DNA of 64,000 nucleotides from positions 1 through 64,000 of the forward strand of contig NZ_BOOW01000030.1 in the NCBI RefSeq assembly GCF_016863435.1. Reading direction: 5' to 3'. Of this stretch, positions 27,070 through 36,095 are shown piece by piece. The stretch is from Sinosporangium siamense (GTDB taxonomy: Bacteria; Actinomycetota; Actinomycetes; Streptosporangiales; Streptosporangiaceae). Within the stretch, counting starts at the first letter, position 1. Every line of letters begins with the position of its first letter. A program made the position numbers and the translations under genes. The notes under the pieces are model-generated. The model was not told where the DNA came from. It saw only the letters and a program-made list of their open reading frames with translations, and did no database searches.

Positions 27070-27882
27070 ATGACTGCAGAAGCAACCTCGTCGGCCGTGC
27101 AGAGTCCGCTGATCGTCACTCGAGACGGCGCAACGGCCACCCTCACCCTGAACCGGCCCTCCCGCAAGAACGCCATCGACGATCAGGGCTGGCACCTGCT
27201 TCGCGATGTACTCGAGAACCTGGCCACTGACGACGCGGTCCGGGTCGTCATCGTGACCGGGGCCGACGGAAATTTCTGCGCGGGCGCCGACCTGGGGCGC
27301 CAGTCCCGCGACGAGCACCCCGTCTCGCGGATGCGCCGGGTCGGCAACATTGCGATCGCCTTGAGTGAACTGCCGAAGCCGGTGATCGCCAAGGTCGAAG
27401 GGGTCGCTGCGGGGGCCGGCTGGAACCTCGCGCTGGCCTGTGACTTCGTCGTCGCCTCGGCGTCCGCCCGGTTCTCACAGATCTTCGCCCGGCGTGGACT
27501 GTCGATCGACTTCGGCGGATCCTGGTTCTTGCCTCGGCTCGTCGGTCTCCAACAAGCCAAGCGATTGGCGATGCTCGCCGAGATGATCAGCGCCGAGGAG
27601 GCCCAGGAGCTCGGGCTGGTGACCTGGGTCAGACCGGAGGACGAGCTGGCCGGCTTCGTCACCGAGCTGGCCCGGCGGCTCGCGGCGCTCCCACCGGTCG
27701 CGCTTGCCCAGTCGAAGGCGCTGCTACAGCAGGGCACCACCCAGACGTTGCGTGAGGCGATCGACAACGAATCGCGCGCGCAGGCGGTGAACCTGGCCAC
27801 CGAGGATGCTCCAGCCGCGTTCCGCGCCTTCCTTGAGAAGGCCGAACCGCCAGCCTACACCGGTCGCTGGGCATTGCGCTGA
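27070..27882 (+). CDS. enoyl-CoA hydratase/isomerase family protein 3 (PaaG-like)
   Basis: From ATG 27070 the product has 270 residues. NFCAGADLGRQ and EGVAAGAGWNLALACDFVVA are the crotonase oxyanion segments; IFARRGLSIDFGGSWFLPRL is the PaaG-type stretch with Asp in place of the hydratase Glu. PaaG isomerises ring-1,2-epoxyphenylacetyl-CoA or moves double bonds. That would fit ring expansion or double-bond shifting here, but substrate assignment is not possible. The gene follows the previous crotonase by 17 bases. Confidence 0.91.
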   Translation: MTAEATSSAVQSPLIVTRDGATATLTLNRPSRKNAIDDQGWHLLRDVLENLATDDAVRVVIVTGADGNFCAGADLGRQSRDEHPVSRMRRVGNIAIALSELPKPVIAKVEGVAAGAGWNLALACDFVVASASARFSQIFARRGLSIDFGGSWFLPRLVGLQQAKRLAMLAEMISAEEAQELGLVTWVRPEDELAGFVTELARRLAALPPVALAQSKALLQQGTTQTLREAIDNESRAQAVNLATEDAPAAFRAFLEKAEPPAYTGRWALR

Positions 27883-27909
27883 GCACTGACTGATGAGAGT
27901 GAGCCACAA

Positions 27910-29064
27910 GTGATGGATCTCTGGAGTCTCGAGCCCGTCGCGCTTCCGGCAGAGCTCGACGTCCTGCGGAGAGACGTGCGCGCGTTTCTGGCCAAAGAGC
28001 TGTCCTCAGGCCGGATCGCGGCGAATTGCGATCAATGGCTCGGGGGCTGGGATCACGCGTTCAGCCTGAGGTTGGGCGAGCGCGGCTGGATCGGCATGGC
28101 TTTCCCGGCACAGTACGGCGGGTCGGCCGCCGGCGCGTTGGCACGGTTCGTCGTCACCGAGGAACTCCTCGCGGCCGGAGCGCCGGTGGCCGCACACTGG
28201 ATCGCCGACCGGCAGTCCGGGCCGGGATTGCTGAAGTTCGGGACCGAGGAGCAGAAACGGGCCTTCCTTCCCAGGATCGCTCGTGGTGAGTGCTTCTTCG
28301 CGGCCGGCATGAGCGAACCCGACACCGGCTCTGATCTGGCGTCGGTGCGTACCCGCGGCAGGCAGGTCAACGGCGGCTGGCGGCTCACTGGGACGAAGGT
28401 CTGGGTGAGTGGAGCGCATCGGGCGCACGCCATGATCGCCCTCGCCCGTACCGAGCCTCGGACAGCCAACCGACACGCCGGATTGACCCAGTTCATCATC
28501 GAGCTACCCGACCCCGATGTGCACATCCGACCGATCCGACTGCTCACCGGTGAGCACCACTTCAACGAGGTCGTCCTCGATGAAGTGTTCGTACCCAACG
28601 CCCGGGTGCTCGGGGAGCCCGGGTCGGGCTGGCACCAGGTCACCAGCGAGCTGGCGATGGAACGCAGTGGTCCGGAGCGGATCCTGTCGACCTTTCCCTT
28701 GCTGGCCGTTGCCGCGGACCACCTGGCCGAGAACGGCGAACGGTCGAGCGCGTCACGGGTCGGTGCGGTGGTCGGGCGATTGTGGGCGCTGCGCCAGTTG
28801 TCTCTCGCGGTCGCCGGCCGGCTCGAGGCCGGCGCCGCACCGGCCGTGGAGGCGGCGGCGGTCAAGGACCTCGGCACTCGGTTCGAGAGTGTCGTCATCG
28901 ACACTGTCCGGCTGCTGAGCCAGGTCGTTCCGGACCTCGGCTCCAACCGGCCATTGCCTCGGATGCTGGCCGAATCGATCCTGCACAGTCCCGGATTCAC
29001 CCTGCGGGGCGGGACCAATGAGATCTTGCGCGGCGTCGTCGCCAAGGAACTGGGGGTGCGATGA
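27910..29064 (+). CDS. acyl-CoA dehydrogenase, subunit of a probable heteromeric pair
   Basis: A 384-residue ACAD (GTG 27910; ATG 27913 equally possible) with ERGWIGMAFPAQYGGSAAGA, AAGMSEPDTGSDLASVRTRG and the C-terminal GFTLRGGTNEILRGVVAKEL. Its stop overlaps the start of another ACAD (ATGA). Adjacent, dissimilar ACAD genes of this kind encode alpha2-beta2 enzymes in actinobacterial steroid side-chain and ring degradation (FadE28/FadE29 type), so I infer a heterotetramer for a bulky acyl-CoA. Confidence 0.92.
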   Translation: MMDLWSLEPVALPAELDVLRRDVRAFLAKELSSGRIAANCDQWLGGWDHAFSLRLGERGWIGMAFPAQYGGSAAGALARFVVTEELLAAGAPVAAHWIADRQSGPGLLKFGTEEQKRAFLPRIARGECFFAAGMSEPDTGSDLASVRTRGRQVNGGWRLTGTKVWVSGAHRAHAMIALARTEPRTANRHAGLTQFIIELPDPDVHIRPIRLLTGEHHFNEVVLDEVFVPNARVLGEPGSGWHQVTSELAMERSGPERILSTFPLLAVAADHLAENGERSSASRVGAVVGRLWALRQLSLAVAGRLEAGAAPAVEAAAVKDLGTRFESVVIDTVRLLSQVVPDLGSNRPLPRMLAESILHSPGFTLRGGTNEILRGVVAKELGVR

Positions 29065-30119
29065 GCGAGATCATCGCGGCGCTCGTGGCCACCGTGCGCG
29101 AGGCGTCCGCCAAGCAGTGCGACATCGGCGCTGTGACGGCCTGCGCTGACGGTGGCTGGAACGCCGAGCTGTGGACAGCGTTGGAGCAGATCGGTGTCAC
29201 CATGCTGTCGGTGCCGGAGGAACACGGTGGCGCCGGCGGAGACGTCGCTGCCGCCGTGGCCGTGCTGGAGGTGCTGGGTGAGTACTCAGCCGGCGTCCCG
29301 CTCGCCGAAACCGCGCTGCTCGCCGGTTGGCTCATCGCCGGCTGTGGTGCCACGGTGCCATCCGGTCCGATGACCGCTGCGGTCGCGAGCCCCGAGCTGC
29401 GGACCCGCCAGGAGGACACCGGCCTGTCCGTCCGGGGGACGGTCGCCCGCGTGCCCTGGGCCCGATACGCGCACCACGTGGCCGTCCTCGACAACGGCCG
29501 CGTGATTCTGCTGGGCCGCAGCGACTTCCTGCTGGAGCAAGGGACGAACCTGGCCGGCGAGCCCCGCGACGACCTGGCCATCAATGCCATAGTTCCCGCG
29601 TCCCGAGTCCACGAACCATCCGCGGACTCGGCGATCTCCGTGCAGGCGTTCTACGGTCGAGCCGCGCTCGCCCGTGCCGCACTCATGGCCGGCGCTGCCC
29701 GTCGGGCCCTGGAACTGGCCGTCGCCTACGCGGGTGAGCGTGAGCAGTTCGGCAGACCGATCGCGAAGTTCCAGGCTGTTCAACAGCATCTGGCCGCGAT
29801 GGCCGGCGAGGTGTTGCTGTCCAAGATGGCTGTCGAAGCCGCGGCACTCGCTCTCGACACTCAGGGCGATGCGGACGTGGCGGTTGCCGCGGCCAAGCTC
29901 GTGGCCGGCCAGATGGCCGGCGTGGTCGCTTCGCTGGCGCACCAGATCCATGGCGCGATCGGATTCACTGAGGAGCATCCACTGCGGCACAGCACCACAC
30001 GTTTGTGGGCTTGGCGGGACGAGTCGGGCAACGAAGACGAGTGGTCCGGGGTCCTCGGACAGCGTGTGGTGTCCGAGGGCACCGGCGGACTGTGGTCGTT
30101 GCTCACCGGGGCGCGCTGA
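29061..30119 (+). CDS. acyl-CoA dehydrogenase, second subunit of the pair
   Basis: The 352-residue protein is shorter and more divergent than its partner, but has VTMLSVPEEHGGAGGDVAAA, the C-terminal region YAGEREQFGRPIAKFQAVQQ and HQIHGAIGFTEEHPLR, which contact FAD in the family. Start overlaps the previous stop by four bases, showing coupled expression. Together they would dehydrogenate one pathway CoA ester. The N-terminal half lacks the usual TEP-GSD segment, which supports a non-catalytic or half-site role in the complex. Confidence 0.9.
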   Translation: MSEIIAALVATVREASAKQCDIGAVTACADGGWNAELWTALEQIGVTMLSVPEEHGGAGGDVAAAVAVLEVLGEYSAGVPLAETALLAGWLIAGCGATVPSGPMTAAVASPELRTRQEDTGLSVRGTVARVPWARYAHHVAVLDNGRVILLGRSDFLLEQGTNLAGEPRDDLAINAIVPASRVHEPSADSAISVQAFYGRAALARAALMAGAARRALELAVAYAGEREQFGRPIAKFQAVQQHLAAMAGEVLLSKMAVEAAALALDTQGDADVAVAAAKLVAGQMAGVVASLAHQIHGAIGFTEEHPLRHSTTRLWAWRDESGNEDEWSGVLGQRVVSEGTGGLWSLLTGAR

Positions 30120-30188
30120 GCAACGCCGTCACCTGCGGCAACACGATGAGCACGTCGGACGACCGGCGCGCGGAAATGGAGCAGACCG

Positions 30189-30947
30189 ATGAGTGTGTCG
30201 TTCGAGTGCACAGGCGGGACCGCCGTCATCACGATCAACCGTCCGGAGAGCCGCAACGCCGTCAATCTCGAAGTGGCCCAGGGCATCGCGGCTGCGATCG
30301 ACGAGTTCGAAGCACGCAAAGACCTCAGCGTCGCGATCCTGACCGGCGCGAGTGGCACCTTTTGCGCCGGCTTGGACCTCAAAGCCTTCACCCGCGGAGA
30401 GATCCCGATCATTCCGGCCCGGGGCTTCGGCGGTCTTACCGAGAAATTGCCGACCAAGCCGTTGATCGCGGCCGTCGAGGGATGGGCTCTCGCCGGCGGG
30501 TTCGAACTCGCGCTGGCCGCCGACCTGATCGTCGCCGCACGAGACGCGAAGTTCGGCCTGCCCGAGGTCAAACGAGGTCTGGTAGCGGGGGCGGGAGGTC
30601 TGCTGCGGTTGCCGAAGGTCCTCCCCTACCGGCTGGCCATGCAGCTCGCACTGACCGGAGAGACGCTGACGGCGGAGACAGCCCATGCACACGGGCTGGT
30701 CAACCTGCTCACCGAGCCTGGGGGCGCCCTGGCCGGAGCACGCGAACTCGCGGCGAAGGTGGCGGCCAACGGACCACTCGCCGTCCGCACCAGCAAGCAG
30801 ATCGTCTCGATGTCGATCGACTACGCGAGTATCGAGGCGTTCGCCGCCCAACAGGCCCTGGTCGAGCCGGTGCTCGCCTCCGCCGACGCCCTGGAAGGCG
30901 CCCGGGCTTTCGCCGAGAAGCGAGCACCGGCCTGGACCGGCGAGTAG
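30189..30947 (+). CDS. enoyl-CoA hydratase (crotonase family) 4
   Basis: This 252-residue protein has the canonical hydratase site: GTFCAGLDLKAF, EGWALAGGFELALAADLIVA and FGLPEVKRGLVAGAGGLLRL, where the Glu of PEVKRG matches the first catalytic Glu of classic enoyl-CoA hydratases. Of the four crotonases here it is the best candidate for true water addition. The start ATG has GGAG upstream (ATGGAGCAGACCG). It ends the rightward operon; a long inverted repeat follows. Confidence 0.92.
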   Translation: MSVSFECTGGTAVITINRPESRNAVNLEVAQGIAAAIDEFEARKDLSVAILTGASGTFCAGLDLKAFTRGEIPIIPARGFGGLTEKLPTKPLIAAVEGWALAGGFELALAADLIVAARDAKFGLPEVKRGLVAGAGGLLRLPKVLPYRLAMQLALTGETLTAETAHAHGLVNLLTEPGGALAGARELAAKVAANGPLAVRTSKQIVSMSIDYASIEAFAAQQALVEPVLASADALEGARAFAEKRAPAWTGE

Positions 30948-30967
30948 CAGGCACCAGGCCGGTGCTC

Positions 30968-31019
30968 GCGCACTGATTTCGTGTGTCGATGCCGCGCGCG
31001 GGACTGTTCGTCAGTGCGC
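30968..31019. terminator. possible bidirectional terminator
   Basis: GCGCACTGA at 30968-30976 and TCAGTGCGC at 31011-31019 are exact inverse copies that can close a 34-base loop between the convergent crotonase and ABC-permease genes. The right arm covers the permease stop codon. A smaller GCACC-AGGCC-GGTGC hairpin lies just before it. No T run follows. Confidence 0.4.
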
Positions 31020-32099
31020 CTGCGCACCCTCTGCCCGGCTTGCCTGCTCCTTCTGCTTGCGCCTGGGGCGGCGCTTAGCGCTCAGGACGGCCGCGCTCAC
31101 CGCGGCGAGCAGCGCGACACCGCTGAACAGATCCGTCACCCACAATTGGTTGCCGCTGAGCTGCAGACCCTTCACACCGATGGCAAGCAGCACCAGCGCG
31201 ATGACGGTGCCTCCGACGTTGAACCGACCTGGCTTGAGCTGGGTCGTGCCCAGGAAGCAGGCGGCGAAGCTCGGCAACAGATAGGCCGGGCCAAGCGTGG
31301 GAGCAACATTACCGATCTTCGCGGTGACGAGCACTCCGGCGATCGCGGCGAACAGGGAGGTGACCACGAACGAGCCCGCGATGTACCAGCCGGTCCGGAC
31401 ACCGGCCAGCCGGGATGCGTCCGGGTTCGCCCCCACCGCGAACGCACGGCGTCCGACGGGCGTGTGCTCAAGGACATACCACGCAAGGAGGCAGAGCACG
31501 ACGGCGTACAGGACGACAATGGGGAGCCCAAGGATCTCGTAGTTCGAGAACTCCTGGAACCCGCTGGGCACCGGGCCGACGAACTGGTAGTTGGAGACCT
31601 GTCCGGTGACCGCGAGCAGCACCGAACTCGTGCCCAACGTGGCGATCAGACTGTCGATGCCGATCACCGCCACGAAGATCGCGTTGACCAGTCCGACGAG
31701 GAGTCCGACCAGCAGCGTCACCAGCACGGCCATGCCGGGATTCATGTTGTGGTGGACCATCAGAACGCTGCAGATCATGGCGCTCATGCCGAGATTCTGG
31801 GCCGCCGACAGGTCGAACTGGCCGACCGCCAGGGTCACCAGCAGCCCCAGCGCGAGAACCATCGTGACCGACTGGTCGCCGGCGATGCTGGTGAACGTCG
31901 CCTTCGTTAGGAACGTCTCCGGCAACTGGATGGAGAAGAAGACGATCAACGCCACGCACAGCAGCAATCCGCTGTACCGAGGCACCTGTACCCGGCCGGC
32001 GACCAGTTGCAGGAGCTGGGTCGCTCGCGACCTCCCGTCGCCGCCGCCGTCAGGCTGCGGACTCGACTCGGTGGTGATGTTCTGGGAGTCGAAGGTCAT
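31011..32099 (-). CDS. ABC transporter permease, RbsC-like
   Basis: I start it at ATG 32099, which overlaps the ATPase stop (ATGA) and has GGAGGGG eight bases upstream. The 362-residue protein has eight or more hydrophobic segments and BPD_transp_2 family text (GDQSVTMVLALGLLVTLAVG, QFDLSAAQNLGMSAM, GIDSLIATLGTSSVLLAVTG, VGANPDASRLAGVRTGW). It would form the membrane channel of a ribose/autoinducer-type importer. In this catabolic setting it may import the pathway substrate, although family members mostly carry sugars. The C-terminus is Lys/Arg-rich. Confidence 0.92.
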   Translation of the reverse strand: MTFDSQNITTESSPQPDGGGDGRSRATQLLQLVAGRVQVPRYSGLLLCVALIVFFSIQLPETFLTKATFTSIAGDQSVTMVLALGLLVTLAVGQFDLSAAQNLGMSAMICSVLMVHHNMNPGMAVLVTLLVGLLVGLVNAIFVAVIGIDSLIATLGTSSVLLAVTGQVSNYQFVGPVPSGFQEFSNYEILGLPIVVLYAVVLCLLAWYVLEHTPVGRRAFAVGANPDASRLAGVRTGWYIAGSFVVTSLFAAIAGVLVTAKIGNVAPTLGPAYLLPSFAACFLGTTQLKPGRFNVGGTVIALVLLAIGVKGLQLSGNQLWVTDLFSGVALLAAVSAAVLSAKRRPRRKQKEQASRAEGAQAH

Positions 32100-33643
32100 G
32101 AGTGCCACCCCTCCTGGGGATCGTCGGCGGAGTCGCGGATCGTCTCGCTCACGATTCGCGCGACCGATAGATCGCCCTTTTCCAGCACGGCGCGGACAGC
32201 GCCGTGGCGCATGATGAGCACCCGGTCACACACGGCGCACAGCTCTTCGGCATCAGATGACGACAGCACCACCGCCCGCCCTTGGGCAGCGATGTCGGCC
32301 AGCGCTTCATAAATCGACGCCTTCGCGCCGGCGTCGACTCCGCTGGTGGGCTCGTCCAAGAGAAGAATCCGGGCATCGACCCGCAACCAGCGCGCCAGTA
32401 CCACCTTTTGCTGATTGCCGCCGCTCAGCAGGGCCAGTTGACGGTCGGGATCTGCCGGCACCACATCCAGGCGTTCGATCCACGGGCGGACCTCACGTCG
32501 CTCGAACCGTTGGCCGAGCCAGCGAGCGGGTCCGACGGCCGGAAGACGAGGCAGGGTGAGGTTCTCCCGCACGGTCCACTCGGGAATAGTGGAGAGCCGC
32601 TTTCGGTCGGCCGGGGCGTAGGCCAGCCCAGCGTTGATCGCCTCGTCAGGCCGGTTGGCCGGCACGGCGCGACCCCCGAGCCGCACTTCTCCACCGCTAC
32701 GGCGGCGCGCACCGAAGGTCAGCCCGAGCGCCTGGTCGTACCCGGAGCCGATCAGACCACTGACGCCGACGATCTCACCGGCTCGAACATCCAGTGAGAA
32801 GTCGGTCACCTGGTCACCGGCCACCCCGGACGCACTCAGCAACACCTCCGAGTCCGGTGAAGGCAGAGGCGGGGAGAACTCGGTCGGCTTCCGGCCGATG
32901 ATCAGTCGGACGAGCTCGTCAGCGTCATCGACGGTGTCGACCGGCTGAGTCGTGATTCGCCGTCCGTCCCGGAGCACCGTGACCCGGTCCCCGATCTGGA
33001 ACACCTCGCGGAGGCGATGTGTCACGTAGAGAATCGCCGCACCACGGTCGCGGAGCTTACGCACCAGGTCAAACAATTGCTCGACCTGGTGCTGCGGCAA
33101 CGACGCGGTGGGCTCGTCCAGCACCAGCAGGGCCGGTGCTCCGTCGGTCGCCGCCACCGCCCGCACGATGGCCACCATCGTCTGTTGCCCCGGCGTGGCC
33201 TCGGCCAGCGGGCGGCCGGGGTCGAGGTCCACCTCGAACTCGGACAGCAGCCGGGCCGCCGCGCGGCGTTCACGGCGGCCCGACAACCACCAGCGACCGG
33301 CGTACCGATTGCCCAGCGCCAGATTGTCCACGACGTCCAGCTCGGCCACCAACCCGAGATCTTGGTGGATGAAGGCCACCGCCCGCTCAGGCGTCGCGGT
33401 GCTGCCGAGCGTCATCGGAGCCCCGTTCAGGGTGACCGTTGCCCCGGGATCCGCCGAGTGATAGCCCGCGAGGATCTTGATCAGCGTCGACTTCCCGGAA
33501 CCGTTCTGCCCCAGCAGGCAGTGCACCTCCCCCGCCCGCAACTCCAGGTCAACGTCGTCCAGCGCCTTCTGGGCAGGAAACGTCTTGGAGAGCGAGCCGA
33601 TGCTCAGGACGACGGGCGGTGCCGGGGAACTCGCCGCACTCAT
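32096..33643 (-). CDS. ABC transporter ATP-binding protein, RbsA/MglA-like tandem ATPase
   Basis: ATG 33643 overlaps the stop of the substrate-binding gene (ATGA). The 515-residue protein contains two ATPase halves. The first has Walker A GQNGSGKST at 45-53 and VLDEPTASLPQ; the second has the degenerate GVSGLIGSGYDQALG in the Walker A place, the signature LLSGGNQQKVVLARW and LLLDEPTSGVDAG. This asymmetry is usual for sugar-type tandem ATPases. The signature of the first half is also altered (ATPGQQTMVA). It energises the importer encoded by its two neighbours. Confidence 0.94.
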   Translation of the reverse strand: MSAASSPAPPVVLSIGSLSKTFPAQKALDDVDLELRAGEVHCLLGQNGSGKSTLIKILAGYHSADPGATVTLNGAPMTLGSTATPERAVAFIHQDLGLVAELDVVDNLALGNRYAGRWWLSGRRERRAAARLLSEFEVDLDPGRPLAEATPGQQTMVAIVRAVAATDGAPALLVLDEPTASLPQHQVEQLFDLVRKLRDRGAAILYVTHRLREVFQIGDRVTVLRDGRRITTQPVDTVDDADELVRLIIGRKPTEFSPPLPSPDSEVLLSASGVAGDQVTDFSLDVRAGEIVGVSGLIGSGYDQALGLTFGARRRSGGEVRLGGRAVPANRPDEAINAGLAYAPADRKRLSTIPEWTVRENLTLPRLPAVGPARWLGQRFERREVRPWIERLDVVPADPDRQLALLSGGNQQKVVLARWLRVDARILLLDEPTSGVDAGAKASIYEALADIAAQGRAVVLSSSDAEELCAVCDRVLIMRHGAVRAVLEKGDLSVARIVSETIRDSADDPQEGWHS

Positions 33644-34782
33644 CCCACGTGCCAAGCCGCGTAGTACGTCTGCGCGTAGTCCGGCGGCTCGGGCTTGTCG
33701 CTGGTCTGGGTCACGTTGCTCTTGATGTAGATCTGCTGCCATCCGGGGGCGTCGGCCCGATCGCCCAGTGGCACATCCATCATCAGTCGGATCAACTGGT
33801 CGACGGCGCGGTAGCCGGCAGCGGCGAGTTCCAGCCCGATCGAGGCCCACTGGGTCCCGGCCTGGATCGCCTTGAGGGAGGCCGCGTCGGCGGCGCGGCT
33901 GAGGATCTTGACCTTGCCGGCCAGTCCCGCGGACCGAAGTGCCGCGTCCAGCCCTGCGGTGTAGTCGACGACCGCCAGGGCGACGTACTCGGTGTCCGGG
34001 TTGGCTTGGAGATAGCTGACGATCTGGCTCGGGACCGTCTTGCCGATGTTGGCATTCGAGACATCCAGGATGTCGGCCGAGCCCCCGGCCCCCTCCAGCA
34101 CCTTCTTGTAGGCGTCCTTGATCGGCCCCCAGGAACCGACGAAGGAGGGATCCCAGACGAACACCGACTTCGCCGGGCCGTTCGCCTCCGCCACCACCGC
34201 CTGGCCCATCAACGTCCCGGTCAGCGCGGCGTCCTTCTGCCCGAACACGACTGCCTGGACCGGACCGTTCGGCATCAGGGCGTCACCGAGCGGGGAGATC
34301 GACGTGATCTTCGTTCCGGCGGCCTGAAGCTTGGCCAGTTGCGACCGAATCGAGGAATCCGGCACGGCCGCGATGTAGGCGAGGGCGTCCGGTGGGTCCG
34401 CGGCCACCTGGTCCATCACCGAGACGAAGCCCTGCGGCGTGCTGTTGGACTGCAGCGTCGTGACCGTCCAGCCCAGCTTGCGCGCCGCCTCCTCGGCACC
34501 TTCGGAGAGGGTGACGCACACCGGAATCGAGCACGTGATGACCACCAACCGCTTGCCGCTGGGCGCCGGCGACGGGAGTGCCGGGACCGGGGCCGCGGGC
34601 TGCCGCTTGGTGTATTCGGCGTACGCCGCGCGCGCATCGGCGATCACGGCTTTCTCGGAGGATGAAACGGTGCCGCTGACCGCTTCAGCGTTCCTCCCGT
34701 CGACGCTGCCACAAGCGGCCAACACGAGGCAGAGCATGCCAGCGGCGAGCGTGGCAACAGGGACACTGAGCTTTGTTTGCAT
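33640..34782 (-). CDS. ABC transporter substrate-binding lipoprotein
   Basis: The ATG at 34782 follows AAGAGA at good spacing and begins a lipoprotein signal, with the lipobox LVLAACGS and lipidated Cys24. The 380-residue mature fold is type I periplasmic binding protein-like (KLGWTVTTLQSNSTPQGFVS, IAAVPDSSIRSQLAKLQAAG, EYVALAVVDYTAGLDAALRS). It would be anchored outside the membrane and deliver ligand to the permease. It heads a three-gene operon in ligand, ATPase, permease order. Operator 3 lies about 145 bases upstream, so the importer appears to be part of the same regulon. Confidence 0.92.
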   Translation of the reverse strand: MQTKLSVPVATLAAGMLCLVLAACGSVDGRNAEAVSGTVSSSEKAVIADARAAYAEYTKRQPAAPVPALPSPAPSGKRLVVITCSIPVCVTLSEGAEEAARKLGWTVTTLQSNSTPQGFVSVMDQVAADPPDALAYIAAVPDSSIRSQLAKLQAAGTKITSISPLGDALMPNGPVQAVVFGQKDAALTGTLMGQAVVAEANGPAKSVFVWDPSFVGSWGPIKDAYKKVLEGAGGSADILDVSNANIGKTVPSQIVSYLQANPDTEYVALAVVDYTAGLDAALRSAGLAGKVKILSRAADAASLKAIQAGTQWASIGLELAAAGYRAVDQLIRLMMDVPLGDRADAPGWQQIYIKSNVTQTSDKPEPPDYAQTYYAAWHVG

Positions 34783-34923
34783 TGCATCTCTTTTCGGCTC
34801 GTCGCGCGATCTCCGCCCGGGACGTGTTTCCGCGACGTTCCACCCACACATCTCACCCGGGCGGGCGTGGGCCTTGAACTCGGTGCGTTCCGCACTTCAG
34901 TGGAGTGGTGTACGTCACCAAAA

Positions 34924-34946
34924 AACATGCTACTCAGTAGGTTGTA
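34924..34946. promoter_or_regulatory. TetR operator candidate 3
   Basis: CATGCTACTCAGTAGGTTGT has a perfect CTAC-TCA-GTAG core and the conserved GGTTGT right flank. It is upstream of the ABC importer operon and just after the thioesterase gene. Confidence 0.75.
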
Positions 34947-34951
34947 GCCCG

Positions 34952-35923
34952 TCAACGATCGGCGTTCTTCGCCGCCCGTCCGCCGCCGCACTCCGCTTCG
35001 CTGACGCGAAGGACGGCTTCCTGGGTCGTACTGGCGCACAATCGCCCGGTCCTGTCGAACAGCCGGCCGCGCGTCAGGCAGCGCCCGGCACCCGCCCAGT
35101 CACTCTCGACTTCGTAGAGCAGCCAGTCGTCGGCTCGAGCCGGTGCGTGCAGGATGACGGAGTGGCCGATCGTGGCGAACCACACGTTCCCATCGGCGAT
35201 GCGGTGCGGATGCGGCTGCAGACTTGCCGCGAGCATGAGCAGGTCGGAGAGGTAGACCATGCCTGCGGCGTGAATCTCCGGCGAGTCCGTGAGCTTGTGC
35301 CGGGTGCGCAACCAGACCCGCAGCGCGGCGATGTGCCCGCTCGCGCTCGGACGGTGAAGCGACCCGTCGGGAAACCGGATTTCGACCGGCAGCCGGCTGG
35401 TCACCTCGGAGATCCAGGCCAAGGTCGGCGGGTCGTCCGCCAGGGCATTCTCCGCCGAGGGCAGCGTCTCAGGCATCCGCGCCGGAGAAGGAGCCACTTG
35501 ATGGCTGAGCCCACGCTCCGGACTCTGGAACGAAGCGGTGGCCCACAGGATCGGCCTGCCCGACTGGCACCCTTCCACTGTCCTAGTGCTGAAGGTACCC
35601 CCGTCCCGCGCCACCCCGACCTTATAAATGACGGGCACCGTGGAATCGCCCGGGAGAAGAAAGTACGCGCCGAGCGAGTTGAGCGCCCGCCCCGGCGGCA
35701 CCGTTCGGCCGGCCGCGAGCATGGCTTGGGCCGCGACTTCGCCGCCATACAGCCTGATTCGGTCGCCTGCGTGAGTCCGGCCGCGGAAGATCAACGGCTC
35801 GAGCTGCTCAAGCTCGAGGAGTTCACCGACTCCGCCTTCAGGGTCGACGTGACCGGCTCCCCCTGCGCCGGCGGGCTGCATGCCTCGGGTAGCTGCCGTG
35901 GTGTGCGGATCGGCTGCGTGCAT
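34952..35923 (-). CDS. acyl-CoA thioesterase II (TesB-like)
   Basis: The 323-residue protein has two hot-dog repeats of the TesB type. The first contains RLYGGEVAAQAMLAAGRTVP and GRALNSLGAYFLLPGDST; the second has GNVWFATIGHSVILHAPARA. It would hydrolyse acyl-CoAs, possibly relieving CoA trapping when a dead-end CoA ester builds up. The start is uncertain: ATG 35923 has no strong RBS, and an ATG 14 codons inside is possible, because the first 30 residues look disordered. It is divergent from the TetR gene, with operators 4 and 5 in between. Confidence 0.88.
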   Translation of the reverse strand: MHAADPHTTAATRGMQPAGAGGAGHVDPEGGVGELLELEQLEPLIFRGRTHAGDRIRLYGGEVAAQAMLAAGRTVPPGRALNSLGAYFLLPGDSTVPVIYKVGVARDGGTFSTRTVEGCQSGRPILWATASFQSPERGLSHQVAPSPARMPETLPSAENALADDPPTLAWISEVTSRLPVEIRFPDGSLHRPSASGHIAALRVWLRTRHKLTDSPEIHAAGMVYLSDLLMLAASLQPHPHRIADGNVWFATIGHSVILHAPARADDWLLYEVESDWAGAGRCLTRGRLFDRTGRLCASTTQEAVLRVSEAECGGGRAAKNADR

Positions 35924-35993
35924 CGAGTCGCCCCTTACCTGTTTTGTTTCAGCCGTGTGTCACCAGGTCCGGGGATGAGCGGTCGGACCCTAT

Positions 35994-36014
35994 CATACTA
36001 CCACGTAGGTTTTT
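35994..36014. promoter_or_regulatory. TetR operator candidate 4
   Basis: CATACTACCACGTAGGTTTT shares 18 of 20 bases with operator 8. It lies about 70 bases in front of the thioesterase start. Confidence 0.78.
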
Positions 36015-36071
36015 TGGTCTCGCGAAACCGGCCCGGTTCCGTCGCCAACTCAGCGTGAGCCCCCGCCAATT

Positions 36072-36090
36072 CATTCGGCCGAGTAGTATG
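36072..36090. promoter_or_regulatory. TetR operator candidate 5, autoregulatory half-site
   Basis: GGCCGAGTAGTATG ends with the conserved GTAGTATG arm, but the other arm is degraded. It ends five bases before the start codon of the TetR gene, a position fitting autoregulation. Confidence 0.5.
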
Positions 36091-36095
36091 TCGCC

